This document shows positions 35,915 through 44,584 of a stretch of DNA of 64,000 bases, piece by piece (the stretch's first letter is position 1; each line of letters opens with the position of its first letter). Under the pieces are notes generated by a model. The model was not told where the DNA came from and made no database searches. It saw only the letters and a program-made list of their open reading frames with translations. Location: positions 1 to 64,000 of the forward strand of contig NZ_NKJI01000024.1 in assembly GCF_002277815.1 (NCBI RefSeq), in the 5' to 3' direction. Source of the stretch: Pseudomonas sp. ERMR1:02. GTDB lineage: Bacteria > Pseudomonadota > Gammaproteobacteria > Pseudomonadales > Pseudomonadaceae. The position numbers and the translations under genes are program-made.

Positions 35915-36403
35915 TTATCCGGGCACGCTCGGTACATCAAGCCCTACTTTCACACGATCCAGCGCCACGATTGTCTTGAACCAGGTCACGTTGGCATTTT
36001 CGGCAAACAATCGCCGCGCCAATGCCTGGTATTCCTGCATGCTGGCAACGGTTAACACCAGCACGAAATCCACTTCGCCGGTGACGTAGTAGCATTGCTG
36101 AACTTCGGGCACCGCGAAGTGCAACTTCATTGCCTCCAGTGCCTCGATGCTCGTGCGCTCGGCCATCACTTCCACAATGATCGTGATCGGCCTTCCTACG
36201 GCGGTCGGGTCGACGATGGCTACATTGCCGGTGATGACACCTCTTTCTTCCATCCGCTTGATGCGGCGCTGCACGGCAGCCGTGGAAAGATTGACCTGCT
36301 CGGCCATCAGGCGCAGCGGCGTGGTGTTGTCGCGTTGGACGAGGTCAAGGATGGCACGGTCGAATTTATCCAACGGTTCAGAGTCAGCGTGGTTTTTTAC
36401 CAT
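35915..36403 (-). CDS. Lrp/AsnC family transcriptional regulator
   Basis: Intact 162-residue feast/famine regulator. An N-terminal winged helix spans residues about 12-70 (KFDRAILDLVQRDNTTPLRL, STAAVQRRIKRMEERGVITG). A C-terminal RAM ligand-binding domain follows (VQQCYYVTGEVDFVLVLTV). It is divergent from a lactate-permease-type transporter, with two palindromic sites between them, so local control of that transporter and of itself is likely. Confidence 0.92.
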   Translation of the reverse strand: MVKNHADSEPLDKFDRAILDLVQRDNTTPLRLMAEQVNLSTAAVQRRIKRMEERGVITGNVAIVDPTAVGRPITIIVEVMAERTSIEALEAMKLHFAVPEVQQCYYVTGEVDFVLVLTVASMQEYQALARRLFAENANVTWFKTIVALDRVKVGLDVPSVPG

Positions 36404-36413
36404 GGGAGGCCTG

Positions 36414-36481
36414 CGAGAAATTTTCTCGAAAACTACCAGAAAACTGCGACCCTTTATCTAGTCACGAGAAATATTATCTTG
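36414..36481. promoter_or_regulatory. Paired AsnC-type operator sites
   Basis: Perfect 15-nt palindrome CGAGAAATTTTCTCG at 36414-36428. A diverged copy, CGAGAAATATTATCTTG, is at 36465-36481. They begin 51 bp apart, about five helical turns, which suits the octameric Lrp/AsnC proteins. They lie just upstream of the AsnC start and 50-120 bases upstream of the permease. Confidence 0.55.
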
Positions 36482-36534
36482 CCTGCAATCTGCATACGCA
36501 GCCTTTGTCGGGACTCACACAGGATATTATTGGC

Positions 36535-37995
36535 ATGCTCGCACTGTTTCATCTTTCCCCAGTCCTGTTGGTGACAGCCATGCTCGTCGTGCTGCGCCGG
36601 CCGCCCGTTCATGCCGCCATCGCCGGCACGCTACTCGTCCTTATGCTCTGGCTCGTCGGCGCTGCAGACGCGTGGAGCCCGGGTAGTATGATGGCCGCCG
36701 CTCAAGATACGGTTGTGCTGTTTGCGAGTACGGCCTTCGTGATCGTGCCGGGTCTGGCCTTCGTGATTTTTATCGAACGCCTCGGTGTCAACCTGGCGGT
36801 TAGTCAATGGGTGCGTTCATTGGGCCTGGGACGGGGGGATCAGGCAGTGTTTATTGTCCTCGGGCTGGCACCGTTACTGGAAGCGATGACCGGCTTCGGC
36901 GTGTCATTGATCGCAACGGTGCCCCTGCTGCTCAGCCTCTTCGAGCGCCGGGTCGCGCTGCGAATAGCACTGACCGGCATGGCAATCATGCCGTGGGGAA
37001 CGCTGGGCCTGGCATCGGTCATAGGCGCCTCCCTGGCTCACTTGGACGCCCCCGCGCTGGCTTCGACCTCGGCACTGACCAGCGCACCGGTTTTTTTGGG
37101 CCTCAGTGCGATGGCGCTGTATCTGGCTGGCGTTTGTGAGTCGCGGGAATGGAGGGCACTGGGCGCTTTCTGGCTGCTGTTCGTGGGTGTGCTTTACGGT
37201 GCCAGTCGTTGGATCGGGCCGGAAGTGGCCGGCGTTGCGGCGGGCCTGGTGACGGCAGCTGCTGTGCTCTTTGCCGGGCTGTGGCGACTGCGTCGCAGCA
37301 ATAGCGAGCGCGGTGCGGTGCAATGGCCGCGTCAGGCATGGCCGTATCTGTTGCTGATTGTCTCCATCATCGCGTTGAAAATGGTGTGGACGATCACCTC
37401 CTGGCAGGATCTCTGGGTCGTACAGGGCGCCCAGGTCATCTGGAAACCACTGGCTTCACCTGGCCTGGCACTGATTCTGGTGCTGATCGGGCTAGGGTTT
37501 CACACGCGCAATACACAACGCCAGACAGGGCCGGACGTCTGCATGCCTGCTGCGTTGGCGGCGCGGGCGAAGCGGCCATTGTTGACCATTTTCTTCTTTC
37601 TCGCGATGTCGCAGATGATGGTGAAGGCCGGCTTCCTGGCGGGTTTGATGCAATTGCTGGCGGGCCTGTCGCCTACCGCCGCGACATCGATGGTTGCCAT
37701 GCTTGGCGCGCTGTCAGGCTACATGACCGGGTCGAATGTTGGCGGCAATGCGATCTTCATGCCGGCTATCGCGATGTTGCCCGAATCATCTCGTCTATTG
37801 TTGGCAGCGGTACAGAACAGCTCCGCAGGGCATGCAGCACTGGGCTCTCTGTCGATCGTCATGCTGATCCTGGGACTTGCTAAAACCCAGGCTACGGAAG
37901 AAGGCGAACTGGTAAGGTTTGGCTTCGCGCTGGCCTGTCTGAATACCGCGTTAGTCGCGTTGGGCGCAGGGTTGCTGAGTGGATGGTTTGGATAG
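36535..37995 (+). CDS. L-lactate permease family transporter (LctP/LldP-like)
   Basis: Polytopic protein of 486 residues from the ATG at 36535; a TTG ten codons upstream is in frame. Twelve or more hydrophobic segments are seen. Family features include APLLEAMTGFGVSLIATVPLL (the GFG region) and the C-terminal GYMTGSNVGGNAIFMP with QNSSAGHAALGSLSI. The family imports lactate, glycolate and related 2-hydroxy acids with protons. Control by the divergent AsnC regulator hints at an amino-acid-linked substrate, but this is inference. Confidence 0.88.
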   Translation: MLALFHLSPVLLVTAMLVVLRRPPVHAAIAGTLLVLMLWLVGAADAWSPGSMMAAAQDTVVLFASTAFVIVPGLAFVIFIERLGVNLAVSQWVRSLGLGRGDQAVFIVLGLAPLLEAMTGFGVSLIATVPLLLSLFERRVALRIALTGMAIMPWGTLGLASVIGASLAHLDAPALASTSALTSAPVFLGLSAMALYLAGVCESREWRALGAFWLLFVGVLYGASRWIGPEVAGVAAGLVTAAAVLFAGLWRLRRSNSERGAVQWPRQAWPYLLLIVSIIALKMVWTITSWQDLWVVQGAQVIWKPLASPGLALILVLIGLGFHTRNTQRQTGPDVCMPAALAARAKRPLLTIFFFLAMSQMMVKAGFLAGLMQLLAGLSPTAATSMVAMLGALSGYMTGSNVGGNAIFMPAIAMLPESSRLLLAAVQNSSAGHAALGSLSIVMLILGLAKTQATEEGELVRFGFALACLNTALVALGAGLLSGWFG

Positions 37996-38147
37996 CATTG
38001 CACTGGCTGATGGGCATCCCAACGAGCAGCGCGCAGATTAGCAACTGCAACGACTGCTTCACGCCCTGAGGAAGTCAGTAAACTAAATCGAGGTTCTTGA
38101 GGAGCGGTGCAGATCCAGCACCCTGTTAAATCCAAACGAAGTCAATT

Positions 38148-39065
38148 CTAGTTAGCGCGCATGCGCTTGATATCTCTCTGCGGCGGCTCCCCGAACAGCC
38201 GGCTGTACTCACGACTGAACTGGGAGGAGCTTTCATATCCTACGAGCCCACCAGCACTGCTTGCGTCCACATTTTGGCTCAACATCATTTGCCGAGCTGC
38301 CTGTAGTCTGAGCTGCTTCTGGTACTGCAGAGGGCTCATTCCGGTCACCGCTCGGAAGTGCTGGCGGAATGTGGAGGGGCTCATGTAAGCCGTCGCAGCC
38401 AAATCATCCATCCTGAGTGCCTGGCGAAAATTGAGCTTCAACCACGCCACGGCCTTGGCAATATGCTGGCTGGGTGAGCCGGCACTGACGACATGCAGAA
38501 GCTGTGAGCCATGGGCTCCACTCAGTAGACGTATGACGATTTCCTCTGTGATCAGAGGCGCCAGGGAATCAATCAAGCCTGGTTCGTCCAGCAGCCCCAC
38601 CAGACGCTCCAGCGCGCCCAGCAGACTTGCGTCCAAAACCTGGACGGTGACGGGGCGAAATCCTTCATCTTTCATTCGCTGAGACAGCTGCAAACGCTCC
38701 GCGATTTGCATGACCATGGCGCTATCGAATGTCAGTATCATGCCGAGGAATGGTCGAGCCATGCTTGCCTCGGTCACATTCGCAATAACGGGAATGTCGA
38801 TACTTGTGACCATGGACTGTCCGGGGCCGTAAGTGAGCACTTCCTCCCCCACCATGACCTGCTTGCTCCCTTACAGAGTCAGGCCAAGCCCAAGCCCATA
38901 GATACAGTGCAAGGGGACAGTCACCGTATTACGGCGGTGGAAGCTGAGACCAGGAACCTTGCTGTAATGGTCGCCCTCAGTTCGAATGATCTGCCCTACA
39001 CGTTCTGCCAGATGGCCTGTAGCACTGCTGGTGAGACTATTTTTAGAAGCAGCGTTCATAGTCAT
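38148..39065 (-). CDS. AraC-family regulator (AraC_N type) with in-frame stop codon
   Basis: Regulator of 305 codons if read from the ATG at 39065 (MTMNAASKNSLTSSATGH). The N-terminal AraC_N domain is interrupted by a TAA at 38871-38873: GLGLTL-stop-GSKQVMVGEEVLTYGPG. Both sides are in the same frame, so this is a substitution (CAA or CAG to TAA), unlike the frameshifts elsewhere. After the stop an AAGGGAG sequence precedes the ATG at 38855, so a shorter 235-residue protein could be made. The C-terminal helix-turn-helix pair (MDDLAATAYMSPSTFRQHF, VGYESSSQFSREYSRLFG) is intact. It is the last gene of the Pao-like operon. Confidence 0.82.
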
Positions 39066-39081
39066 TTCCCAAATCCCGACG

Positions 39082-40050
39082 CTAAAGTGCGCCTTTAACA
39101 ATCCCGTTACTCACACGAACGATATCGGACATGACAGCCAGCGCGATCTCGGCAGGTGTTTTGCTGCCCAGGTTCAATCCAATCGGGGCGTGGATGCGCT
39201 CGACAAGTTCATCGTCCAGCTTTCCTATGCGCCTGACCCGCTCCAGGCGCTTTTCACTGGTACGCCGTGAGCCCATGGCGCCAATGTAGAACGCAGATGT
39301 CATCACTGCCTCCAGAAGCGTCAGGTCATCCAGACGGGGGTCATGTGTCAGTGCCACAACCGCAGTAGCATCGTGACAGCCTCCTTGAGCAATATAGGTT
39401 GCTGGGTGCATCTCGATCAGCTTTGCGCCTGGGACTTGAAAATTCGCTGTCAGCTCAGTACGCGGGTCGCACACGACAACCTCATATCCCAGGGCTACAG
39501 CAAAACTGGCGCAAAATTCTGCTACCGGTGATAGCCCTGCAATCAGAAGTCGTCGCACCGCACCTATTCGCAGACGTACATGATCAGTCCCAACAGAGAC
39601 AGGGGCACACCCTATGGAGCAAGTCTCAATACGCACCTGGCGTGTTCCCAACGTGACATGCCGCACTATCAACTGGTGGCCCTGCAGAGCGCTCAAAAGC
39701 CTCGCAAAATGCTCATGACTCTGGCAGTCAGGTTCGAAGTGTTCAATGAGCACATCAAGCACGCCGCCACAGGGTAGCTCTAAGGAAGGAGCAAGCCCGC
39801 CCTCACCGTAGCGGATGATTTGGTTGCAAGCCTTGAACTCCTCGCGACCGAGCCTCTCCAGAAAATCCTCCTCTACACAGCCACCCGACAGCGATCCGCA
39901 GAAGTCGCCGCATCGCAGAGCAACAAGCATCGCTCCAGGGCCACGGGGAGCTGATCCGTAGGTCGACAGGACGGTGCAAAGCCACACGTTTTCACCCTGT
40001 TCGAGCCACCTTGATGCTTGCTCAATCACCTGTATATCTAGATTCTTCAT
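39082..40050 (-). CDS. XdhC/CoxI family molybdenum-enzyme maturation factor (PaoD-like)
   Basis: A 322-residue cytoplasmic chaperone that binds and sulphurates the molybdenum cofactor before insertion. Residues about 10-80 are the XdhC_CoxI domain (VLSTYGSAPRGPGAMLV, GSLSGGCVEEDFLE). Residues about 170-300 are the Rossmann-like XdhC_C domain (LLIAGLSPVAEFCASFA, YIGAMGSRRTSEKR). Starts three bases after the molybdopterin subunit gene, in the order of E. coli paoABCD. Confidence 0.92.
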   Translation of the reverse strand: MKNLDIQVIEQASRWLEQGENVWLCTVLSTYGSAPRGPGAMLVALRCGDFCGSLSGGCVEEDFLERLGREEFKACNQIIRYGEGGLAPSLELPCGGVLDVLIEHFEPDCQSHEHFARLLSALQGHQLIVRHVTLGTRQVRIETCSIGCAPVSVGTDHVRLRIGAVRRLLIAGLSPVAEFCASFAVALGYEVVVCDPRTELTANFQVPGAKLIEMHPATYIAQGGCHDATAVVALTHDPRLDDLTLLEAVMTSAFYIGAMGSRRTSEKRLERVRRIGKLDDELVERIHAPIGLNLGSKTPAEIALAVMSDIVRVSNGIVKGAL

Positions 40051-40053
40051 CGA

Positions 40054-42444
40054 TTAGGCAAGCAGCTTGTCCATGGTAATCGGCAGATCGCGAATACGCT
40101 TTCCAGTGGCATGGTAAACCGCGTTACTTATCGCTGCCGCCACCCCTACGATTCCTAGCTCGCCAACCGCTTTGCCGCCCAGTGCACTGGCCTTTAAATC
40201 CGGTATACCGACATCGATCGTGACGATTTCAGGGACGTCGGCATTCACTGGAACGACGTAGTCAGCCAAGCTTGCGTTTACGACGCGACCGTCACGCCGG
40301 TCAATGTGACCTGCCTCAAACAAGGCTTGACCAAGCCCCATGATCATGCCGCCCATCCACTGGCTCTCGGCAAGCTTAGGGTTGTACACCTTGCCGCTAT
40401 CGAACGCGGCAACCATACGCTTGACTCTGACCGTACCGAAGTCCTCGTCCACCCGAACCTCGACGAAATGCACGCCCCAGCTATGGGCCGATACTCCACC
40501 GCTTGTCGCCGATTGCATCTGGCTAAACCCATGCGCTGCCGCGTCGCGATCAGCCTCCGTAGCGCCTGCCTTGAAAGTGTCCGAGGATATCTCGAATCGA
40601 TCCTTGCCAAGCGCCTTCAACAGATCTGGCAACGCTATGCCGTCGCCCGGTCTTTGTGAGGGCTTGATGCGTCCGTTCTTGAACACCAAGTTGCCGATAT
40701 CCATACCGTGAAGCGGCGACTTCGGGTCGGTTGTGGCGAGCCGCAGCAGTTCGTTGCGTGCGACTTTCGCCGCCTTGTACACGGCGCCAGTAAGATTGTT
40801 CGCAAGCTGCGAGCCTCCCGCGACGGGTGCACGGGGCAAATCTGTATCGCCAAGGCTTACCTTGACCGAACTCGTCAGAACATCCAGTACCTCGGCGGCG
40901 GTCTGCGCAAGGATCGTGTAGGTGCCTGTGCCCAGATCGGTGCCTCCACTACACACCTCGATGCGTCCATCTCGATGGATGATGATCTTGGCTTCTCCGG
41001 GGGTACGCCAGACCGGGTAAGTACCTGCTGCCATCCCCCAACCAATCAGCTCGCGACCTTCGCGCATTGAGCGCGGCTGCGGATTCCGGCCGCCCCAACC
41101 AAATGCGTTAGCACCGGCGGCATAGCCCTCCCTAAGACGCCGTGTCGACCACGGGATGTTGGCTTTCGGATCTTGAGAGGCCCAATTGCGCAGCCTTAAC
41201 TCAATGGGATCGAGCCCGACTTCATAGGCCAGTTCATCCATGGCTGTTTCAAGCGCATAGGTGCTGATGTTTTCACCAGGTGCACGCATCCAACCTGGAT
41301 TGACGGTATTCACCGGAATAATGCTGTGGCGAGCGAGCATATTAGGCGTGGCGTACATAAGCGCCGTCACTGAAGTGCTTGGCTCCAAATGAATATCGTC
41401 AATTGCGGTCTCGTTCCAACCCTCATGCACCACCGAGACAAGCACGCCCTGCTTCGTGGCACCCAGCGCCAGTCGTTGGCTGGTGCGAGGCCGACCACCG
41501 TACCCAGTGAACGTTTGTGGACGTGTCAGCGACACCTTCAAAGGCCGACCCAATGCCTTAGATGCCGCGCAGGCCATAGCGACATGCGGGTGTGGCGCCA
41601 CTTTGCAACCAAACCCACCACCGATAAATGGAGAAATAACACGGACGTTTGCCATGTCCACCCCCATCCACTGAGCGATAACATTGCGGGCACCGCCCAC
41701 CCACTGGCTCGACTCGTATACCGTCAGATTGTCTCCATTCCAATGAGCTATGCACGCATGGGGCTCCATCGGTACGTTGTACTCGCGGGGCGTGGTGTAG
41801 ACGCCTTCTACCTTGACCGCAGCTGACGCCAGGGCAGATATCGCGTCGCCCCATTTGGCTTGAAGATCATCAGTGGGCTGAGGCTTTGCGCGTGGATCAT
41901 CCGGGTCAATGATCGCATCGGTTTGCTCATAGCTGACCTTGACCAAGCTCGCGGCCTCAGTGGCTTGTTCGAAGCTTTCAGCAACTACAAAGGCAATATG
42001 CTGACCATTCCAGCGCACCAGGTCATCCTGCAAAGGTGTGAAGTTTTCGGTGGCGGCTCCGCCCTTAATAAAAGGTGTGGCTTGCTGAATCGCCAGTCGG
42101 TTCAGATGCGTGTAGATGGCAACTACACCGGACGCTTTTTCGGCCAGGCCAGTGTCGATACCAGCGACCCGCCCGGCAGGAATGGTCGATTGCACCGCCA
42201 CGCCGTACAACATGCCGTCGATGGCATGCTCAATGGCATAGCGCGCTTCACCTCGCACCTTAAGGCCGCCCTCTTGCCTGGGTGCGCGCTCACCAAGAGA
42301 GCCATTCGGCTCTTTCTCAATAAGCGGCGCCGCCTCCCCGGTCAACGGGTTGAAGACGAGGCCGGTGTACGCGACAGCAGATCCTGCAGCGGCAGTTTTC
42401 AGCAGTGTCCGCCGATCAATTTTCGGGTTGAAGAGATCGTTCAT
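40054..42444 (-). CDS. Molybdopterin-binding subunit of a PaoABC-like aldehyde oxidoreductase, with Tat-like signal
   Basis: A 796-residue catalytic subunit of the xanthine oxidase family. The N-terminus KIDRRTLLKTAAAGSAVAYT resembles a twin-arginine signal. MoCo-binding segments include FIGGGFGCKV, GWMRAPGENIS, GGTDLGTGTYTI and the C-terminal GELGIVG with the active-site Glu762. The arrangement (2Fe-2S, FAD with extra cysteines, molybdopterin, XdhC) matches E. coli PaoABCD, which oxidises aromatic aldehydes in the periplasm. In E. coli the Tat signal is on the small subunit PaoA; here it is on this one. It overlaps the FAD gene by four bases. Confidence 0.9.
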   Translation of the reverse strand: MNDLFNPKIDRRTLLKTAAAGSAVAYTGLVFNPLTGEAAPLIEKEPNGSLGERAPRQEGGLKVRGEARYAIEHAIDGMLYGVAVQSTIPAGRVAGIDTGLAEKASGVVAIYTHLNRLAIQQATPFIKGGAATENFTPLQDDLVRWNGQHIAFVVAESFEQATEAASLVKVSYEQTDAIIDPDDPRAKPQPTDDLQAKWGDAISALASAAVKVEGVYTTPREYNVPMEPHACIAHWNGDNLTVYESSQWVGGARNVIAQWMGVDMANVRVISPFIGGGFGCKVAPHPHVAMACAASKALGRPLKVSLTRPQTFTGYGGRPRTSQRLALGATKQGVLVSVVHEGWNETAIDDIHLEPSTSVTALMYATPNMLARHSIIPVNTVNPGWMRAPGENISTYALETAMDELAYEVGLDPIELRLRNWASQDPKANIPWSTRRLREGYAAGANAFGWGGRNPQPRSMREGRELIGWGMAAGTYPVWRTPGEAKIIIHRDGRIEVCSGGTDLGTGTYTILAQTAAEVLDVLTSSVKVSLGDTDLPRAPVAGGSQLANNLTGAVYKAAKVARNELLRLATTDPKSPLHGMDIGNLVFKNGRIKPSQRPGDGIALPDLLKALGKDRFEISSDTFKAGATEADRDAAAHGFSQMQSATSGGVSAHSWGVHFVEVRVDEDFGTVRVKRMVAAFDSGKVYNPKLAESQWMGGMIMGLGQALFEAGHIDRRDGRVVNASLADYVVPVNADVPEIVTIDVGIPDLKASALGGKAVGELGIVGVAAAISNAVYHATGKRIRDLPITMDKLLA

Positions 42445-43433
42445 GACAAGCCTCCGACGGTCATCAGTGCTCGCGCGACAACGCGGGGTGCCAGCACTAT
42501 TTTGAAGGCGTTGTGCTCACGAACTTGAGCACCATCGACGGTATGACGAGCTGCATCACGCAGTACCTTCTCAGTAAACGGCTTACCAATAAGAGCTTGC
42601 TCGACCTCACGTGCTCGCCAAGGCTTCGTGCCTACTCCACCCATGGCAATGCGGACATCTTTGATGGTTTGGCCATCGTCTTCAAATTCGACACCGACTG
42701 CTGCGCTGGCGGCAGCAAATTCATAGGAAGCGCGATCACGCACCTTGAGGTAATGAGAGCGTTTGAGAGCTGGCACCATGGGGACTTCCACCCCGACAAT
42801 CATCTCTCCTGCGGCCAGATCATGCTCAATGTCTGGGCGGGCTCCAGGTAACCGATAAAAGTCATCTGCCGCCACTTGGCGATCTATCGCACCACGAATT
42901 AAAACTTTGGCATCGAAAGCAACCAATGCCACAGCCAAGTCACCGGGATAGATGGCGATGCAATCATCGCTTACCCCCAGCACGGCATGGTTGCGGTTAA
43001 TCCCGTTGAGAGCCGCACACCCAGACCCTGGGTTGCGCTTATTGCAGTGGGGGTAGGCCGCAGGATCGCGAAAGTAGGTACACCGGGTACGTTGTAAAAG
43101 GTTGCCGCCGATCGAAGCCATATTGCGCAATTGCGGGGAGGCAGCACGCCACAGGGCTTCACTCAGAACGGGCGCCTGGCTCTCGATCTGAGCATGGGTT
43201 GCAACATGGCTCATCTTCGCCGAGGCACCAATATGGATCCGCTGAGTGCCGACAATGATATCGCTCAAACCTTGTAGATGGCTGATGTCGACCAAGCGTG
43301 CTGGACGCTCAACTCCACACTTCATCAGGTCGAGTAATGTCGTTCCCCCTGCCAGGAAGCGAGTCTCGGGGAGACCAAATTCCTGGAGCGCGGTACTGAT
43401 ATCGTTGGCACGAACGTAATCGAAGGCTCTCAT
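42441..43433 (-). CDS. FAD-binding subunit with extra [4Fe-4S] cysteines, PaoB-like
   Basis: A 330-residue CO-dehydrogenase-type flavoprotein. FAD contacts are FLAGGTTLLDLMKCG at residues 27-40 and ASIGGNLLQRTRC near 106-118. The insert with C118, C130 and C139 (plus C158), in RTRCTYFRDPAAYPHCNKRN, is the PaoB hallmark that carries a [4Fe-4S] cluster not found in ordinary xanthine dehydrogenases. Overlaps both neighbours by four bases. Confidence 0.92.
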   Translation of the reverse strand: MRAFDYVRANDISTALQEFGLPETRFLAGGTTLLDLMKCGVERPARLVDISHLQGLSDIIVGTQRIHIGASAKMSHVATHAQIESQAPVLSEALWRAASPQLRNMASIGGNLLQRTRCTYFRDPAAYPHCNKRNPGSGCAALNGINRNHAVLGVSDDCIAIYPGDLAVALVAFDAKVLIRGAIDRQVAADDFYRLPGARPDIEHDLAAGEMIVGVEVPMVPALKRSHYLKVRDRASYEFAAASAAVGVEFEDDGQTIKDVRIAMGGVGTKPWRAREVEQALIGKPFTEKVLRDAARHTVDGAQVREHNAFKIVLAPRVVARALMTVGGLS

Positions 43434-43918
43434 GCCTTGCCCTCCTGCAAACGTGCCGCTGCAGTGCGCACTGCCGTGACGATGTGCGGGTATGCGCCAC
43501 AGCGGCAGATGTTGCCGCTCATGTACTCACGTATGGCATTGTCCGACCCCGTGTGTCCTTCACGTATGCAAGCAACAGCTGACATGATTTGGCCAGGAGT
43601 GCAGTAACCACACTGGAAGGCATCGAACTCCACGAAGGCGGCCTGCACGGCATGTAAAGTGCCGTCAGCCTGAGCTAACCCTTCAATGGTGGTCACGTTA
43701 CGCCCTTCAACCTGTGCTGCGAGGGTAAGACAGCTCAATACCCGCTCGCCGTCGACATGCACCGTACAAGCCCCGCACTGCCCCTGATCACATCCCTTCT
43801 TGGTTCCCGTGAGAGAGGCATGCTCGCGAAGGGCATCCAGTAAAGTGGTACGAGAGTCGAGTTCAAGGGCCCAATGCTCGCCATTGATCGTGAGCTGAAA
43901 CCTGTTACGGTCTGCCAT
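43430..43918 (-). CDS. [2Fe-2S] subunit of the PaoABC-like oxidoreductase
   Basis: A 162-residue iron-sulphur subunit from the ATG at 43918 (MADRNRFQLTINGEHW). Cluster I ligands are C43, C48, C51 and C63 (KGCDQGQCGACTVHVDG). Cluster II is held by CGYC and CRCG near the C-terminus. Unlike E. coli PaoA it has no Tat signal before the ferredoxin domain. Its start lies inside the end of a 52-residue ORF, suggesting coupled translation. Confidence 0.92.
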   Translation of the reverse strand: MADRNRFQLTINGEHWALELDSRTTLLDALREHASLTGTKKGCDQGQCGACTVHVDGERVLSCLTLAAQVEGRNVTTIEGLAQADGTLHAVQAAFVEFDAFQCGYCTPGQIMSAVACIREGHTGSDNAIREYMSGNICRCGAYPHIVTAVRTAAARLQEGKA

Positions 43919-44063
43919 AGTGGCCTCTCCAATAAAATCCAATAGCGCTTAGCCCGGCGAGTACAAGCGCCAATTCCAGGTTTGAGTATGCTTCGCTAAG
44001 GGCCGCGAGAATTGCCTGATCGGCGGGGTTTGTTGCCTGATCCGATGGAGATTTTTTAGGCAT
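43905..44063 (-). CDS. Possible small membrane protein overlapping the start of the Pao-like operon
   Basis: A 52-residue ORF starting MPKKSPSDQATNPADQAIL at 44063 and stopping with TAA at 43905-43907, so it overlaps the iron-sulphur subunit gene by 14 bases. The N-terminal half is polar. The C-terminal half has one membrane-spanning stretch (LELALVLAGLSAIGFYW) with a short basic tail. In-frame upstream codons reach a stop (TAA) quickly, so the ATG is the only start. No strong RBS is visible. I recognise no family. Confidence 0.5.
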   Translation of the reverse strand: MPKKSPSDQATNPADQAILAALSEAYSNLELALVLAGLSAIGFYWRGHYGRP

Positions 44064-44139
44064 GGTGCCCGCAACAAGATGTTACGGAGCAGGCCAATGC
44101 TCGAAACAACGAGCGTATGTGCCATCCCCAAAAGCCGGC

Positions 44140-44475
44140 TCAGCATCGAGTCCGTATGTCGGCGGCAACAATGAAGGTGCGCAAGATCATGGCGCTGGCC
44201 TGTAAATCGCTCGCAATCTGGAAGAGATCCGGCTCACCGTCTTTTGCCTTTGCCAAGGCTTCTACACCGTGCTCCCTGGATACCCAGTTGAGCTGCATGT
44301 GGACTGCATCCTGCTGCTCGCTCACCTGCACGAGCGCCCCGATAAACCCTGAGTAGGTGCGAGTGAATTGATCTATCCGCGCTGAAAGCACGCTAACTAG
44401 CGCTGGAACAATGAGCGGACGGACTACGATTTCAACTGATTGGGTAAATCCAACTGGGTACGGTGAACGACTCAT
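44140..44475 (-). CDS. Antibiotic-biosynthesis-monooxygenase-like (ABM fold) small protein
   Basis: A 111-residue protein with the pattern of dimeric alpha-beta barrel (ABM) proteins: a first strand, a helix (ARIDQFTRTYSGF), then strands IGALVQVSEQQDAVHMQLNW and a helix starting VSREHGVEAL. Such proteins are quinol monooxygenases or cofactor-free oxidases. Catalytic residues are not defined. A good RBS (TTGGAGAG) precedes the ATG at 44475. It lies between the old yellow enzyme gene and the Pao-like operon, all on one strand. Confidence 0.6.
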   Translation of the reverse strand: MSRSPYPVGFTQSVEIVVRPLIVPALVSVLSARIDQFTRTYSGFIGALVQVSEQQDAVHMQLNWVSREHGVEALAKAKDGEPDLFQIASDLQASAMILRTFIVAADIRTRC

Positions 44476-44584
44476 GGATGCTCTCCAACTAAGCTATCCA
44501 GCGACAAAAGAGACTATGCGAGGGCCGACATACGCTTCGCTGACTCCCGAATCTATAAGGTCGAGTCAGGAGCGCCGCGAAGAT

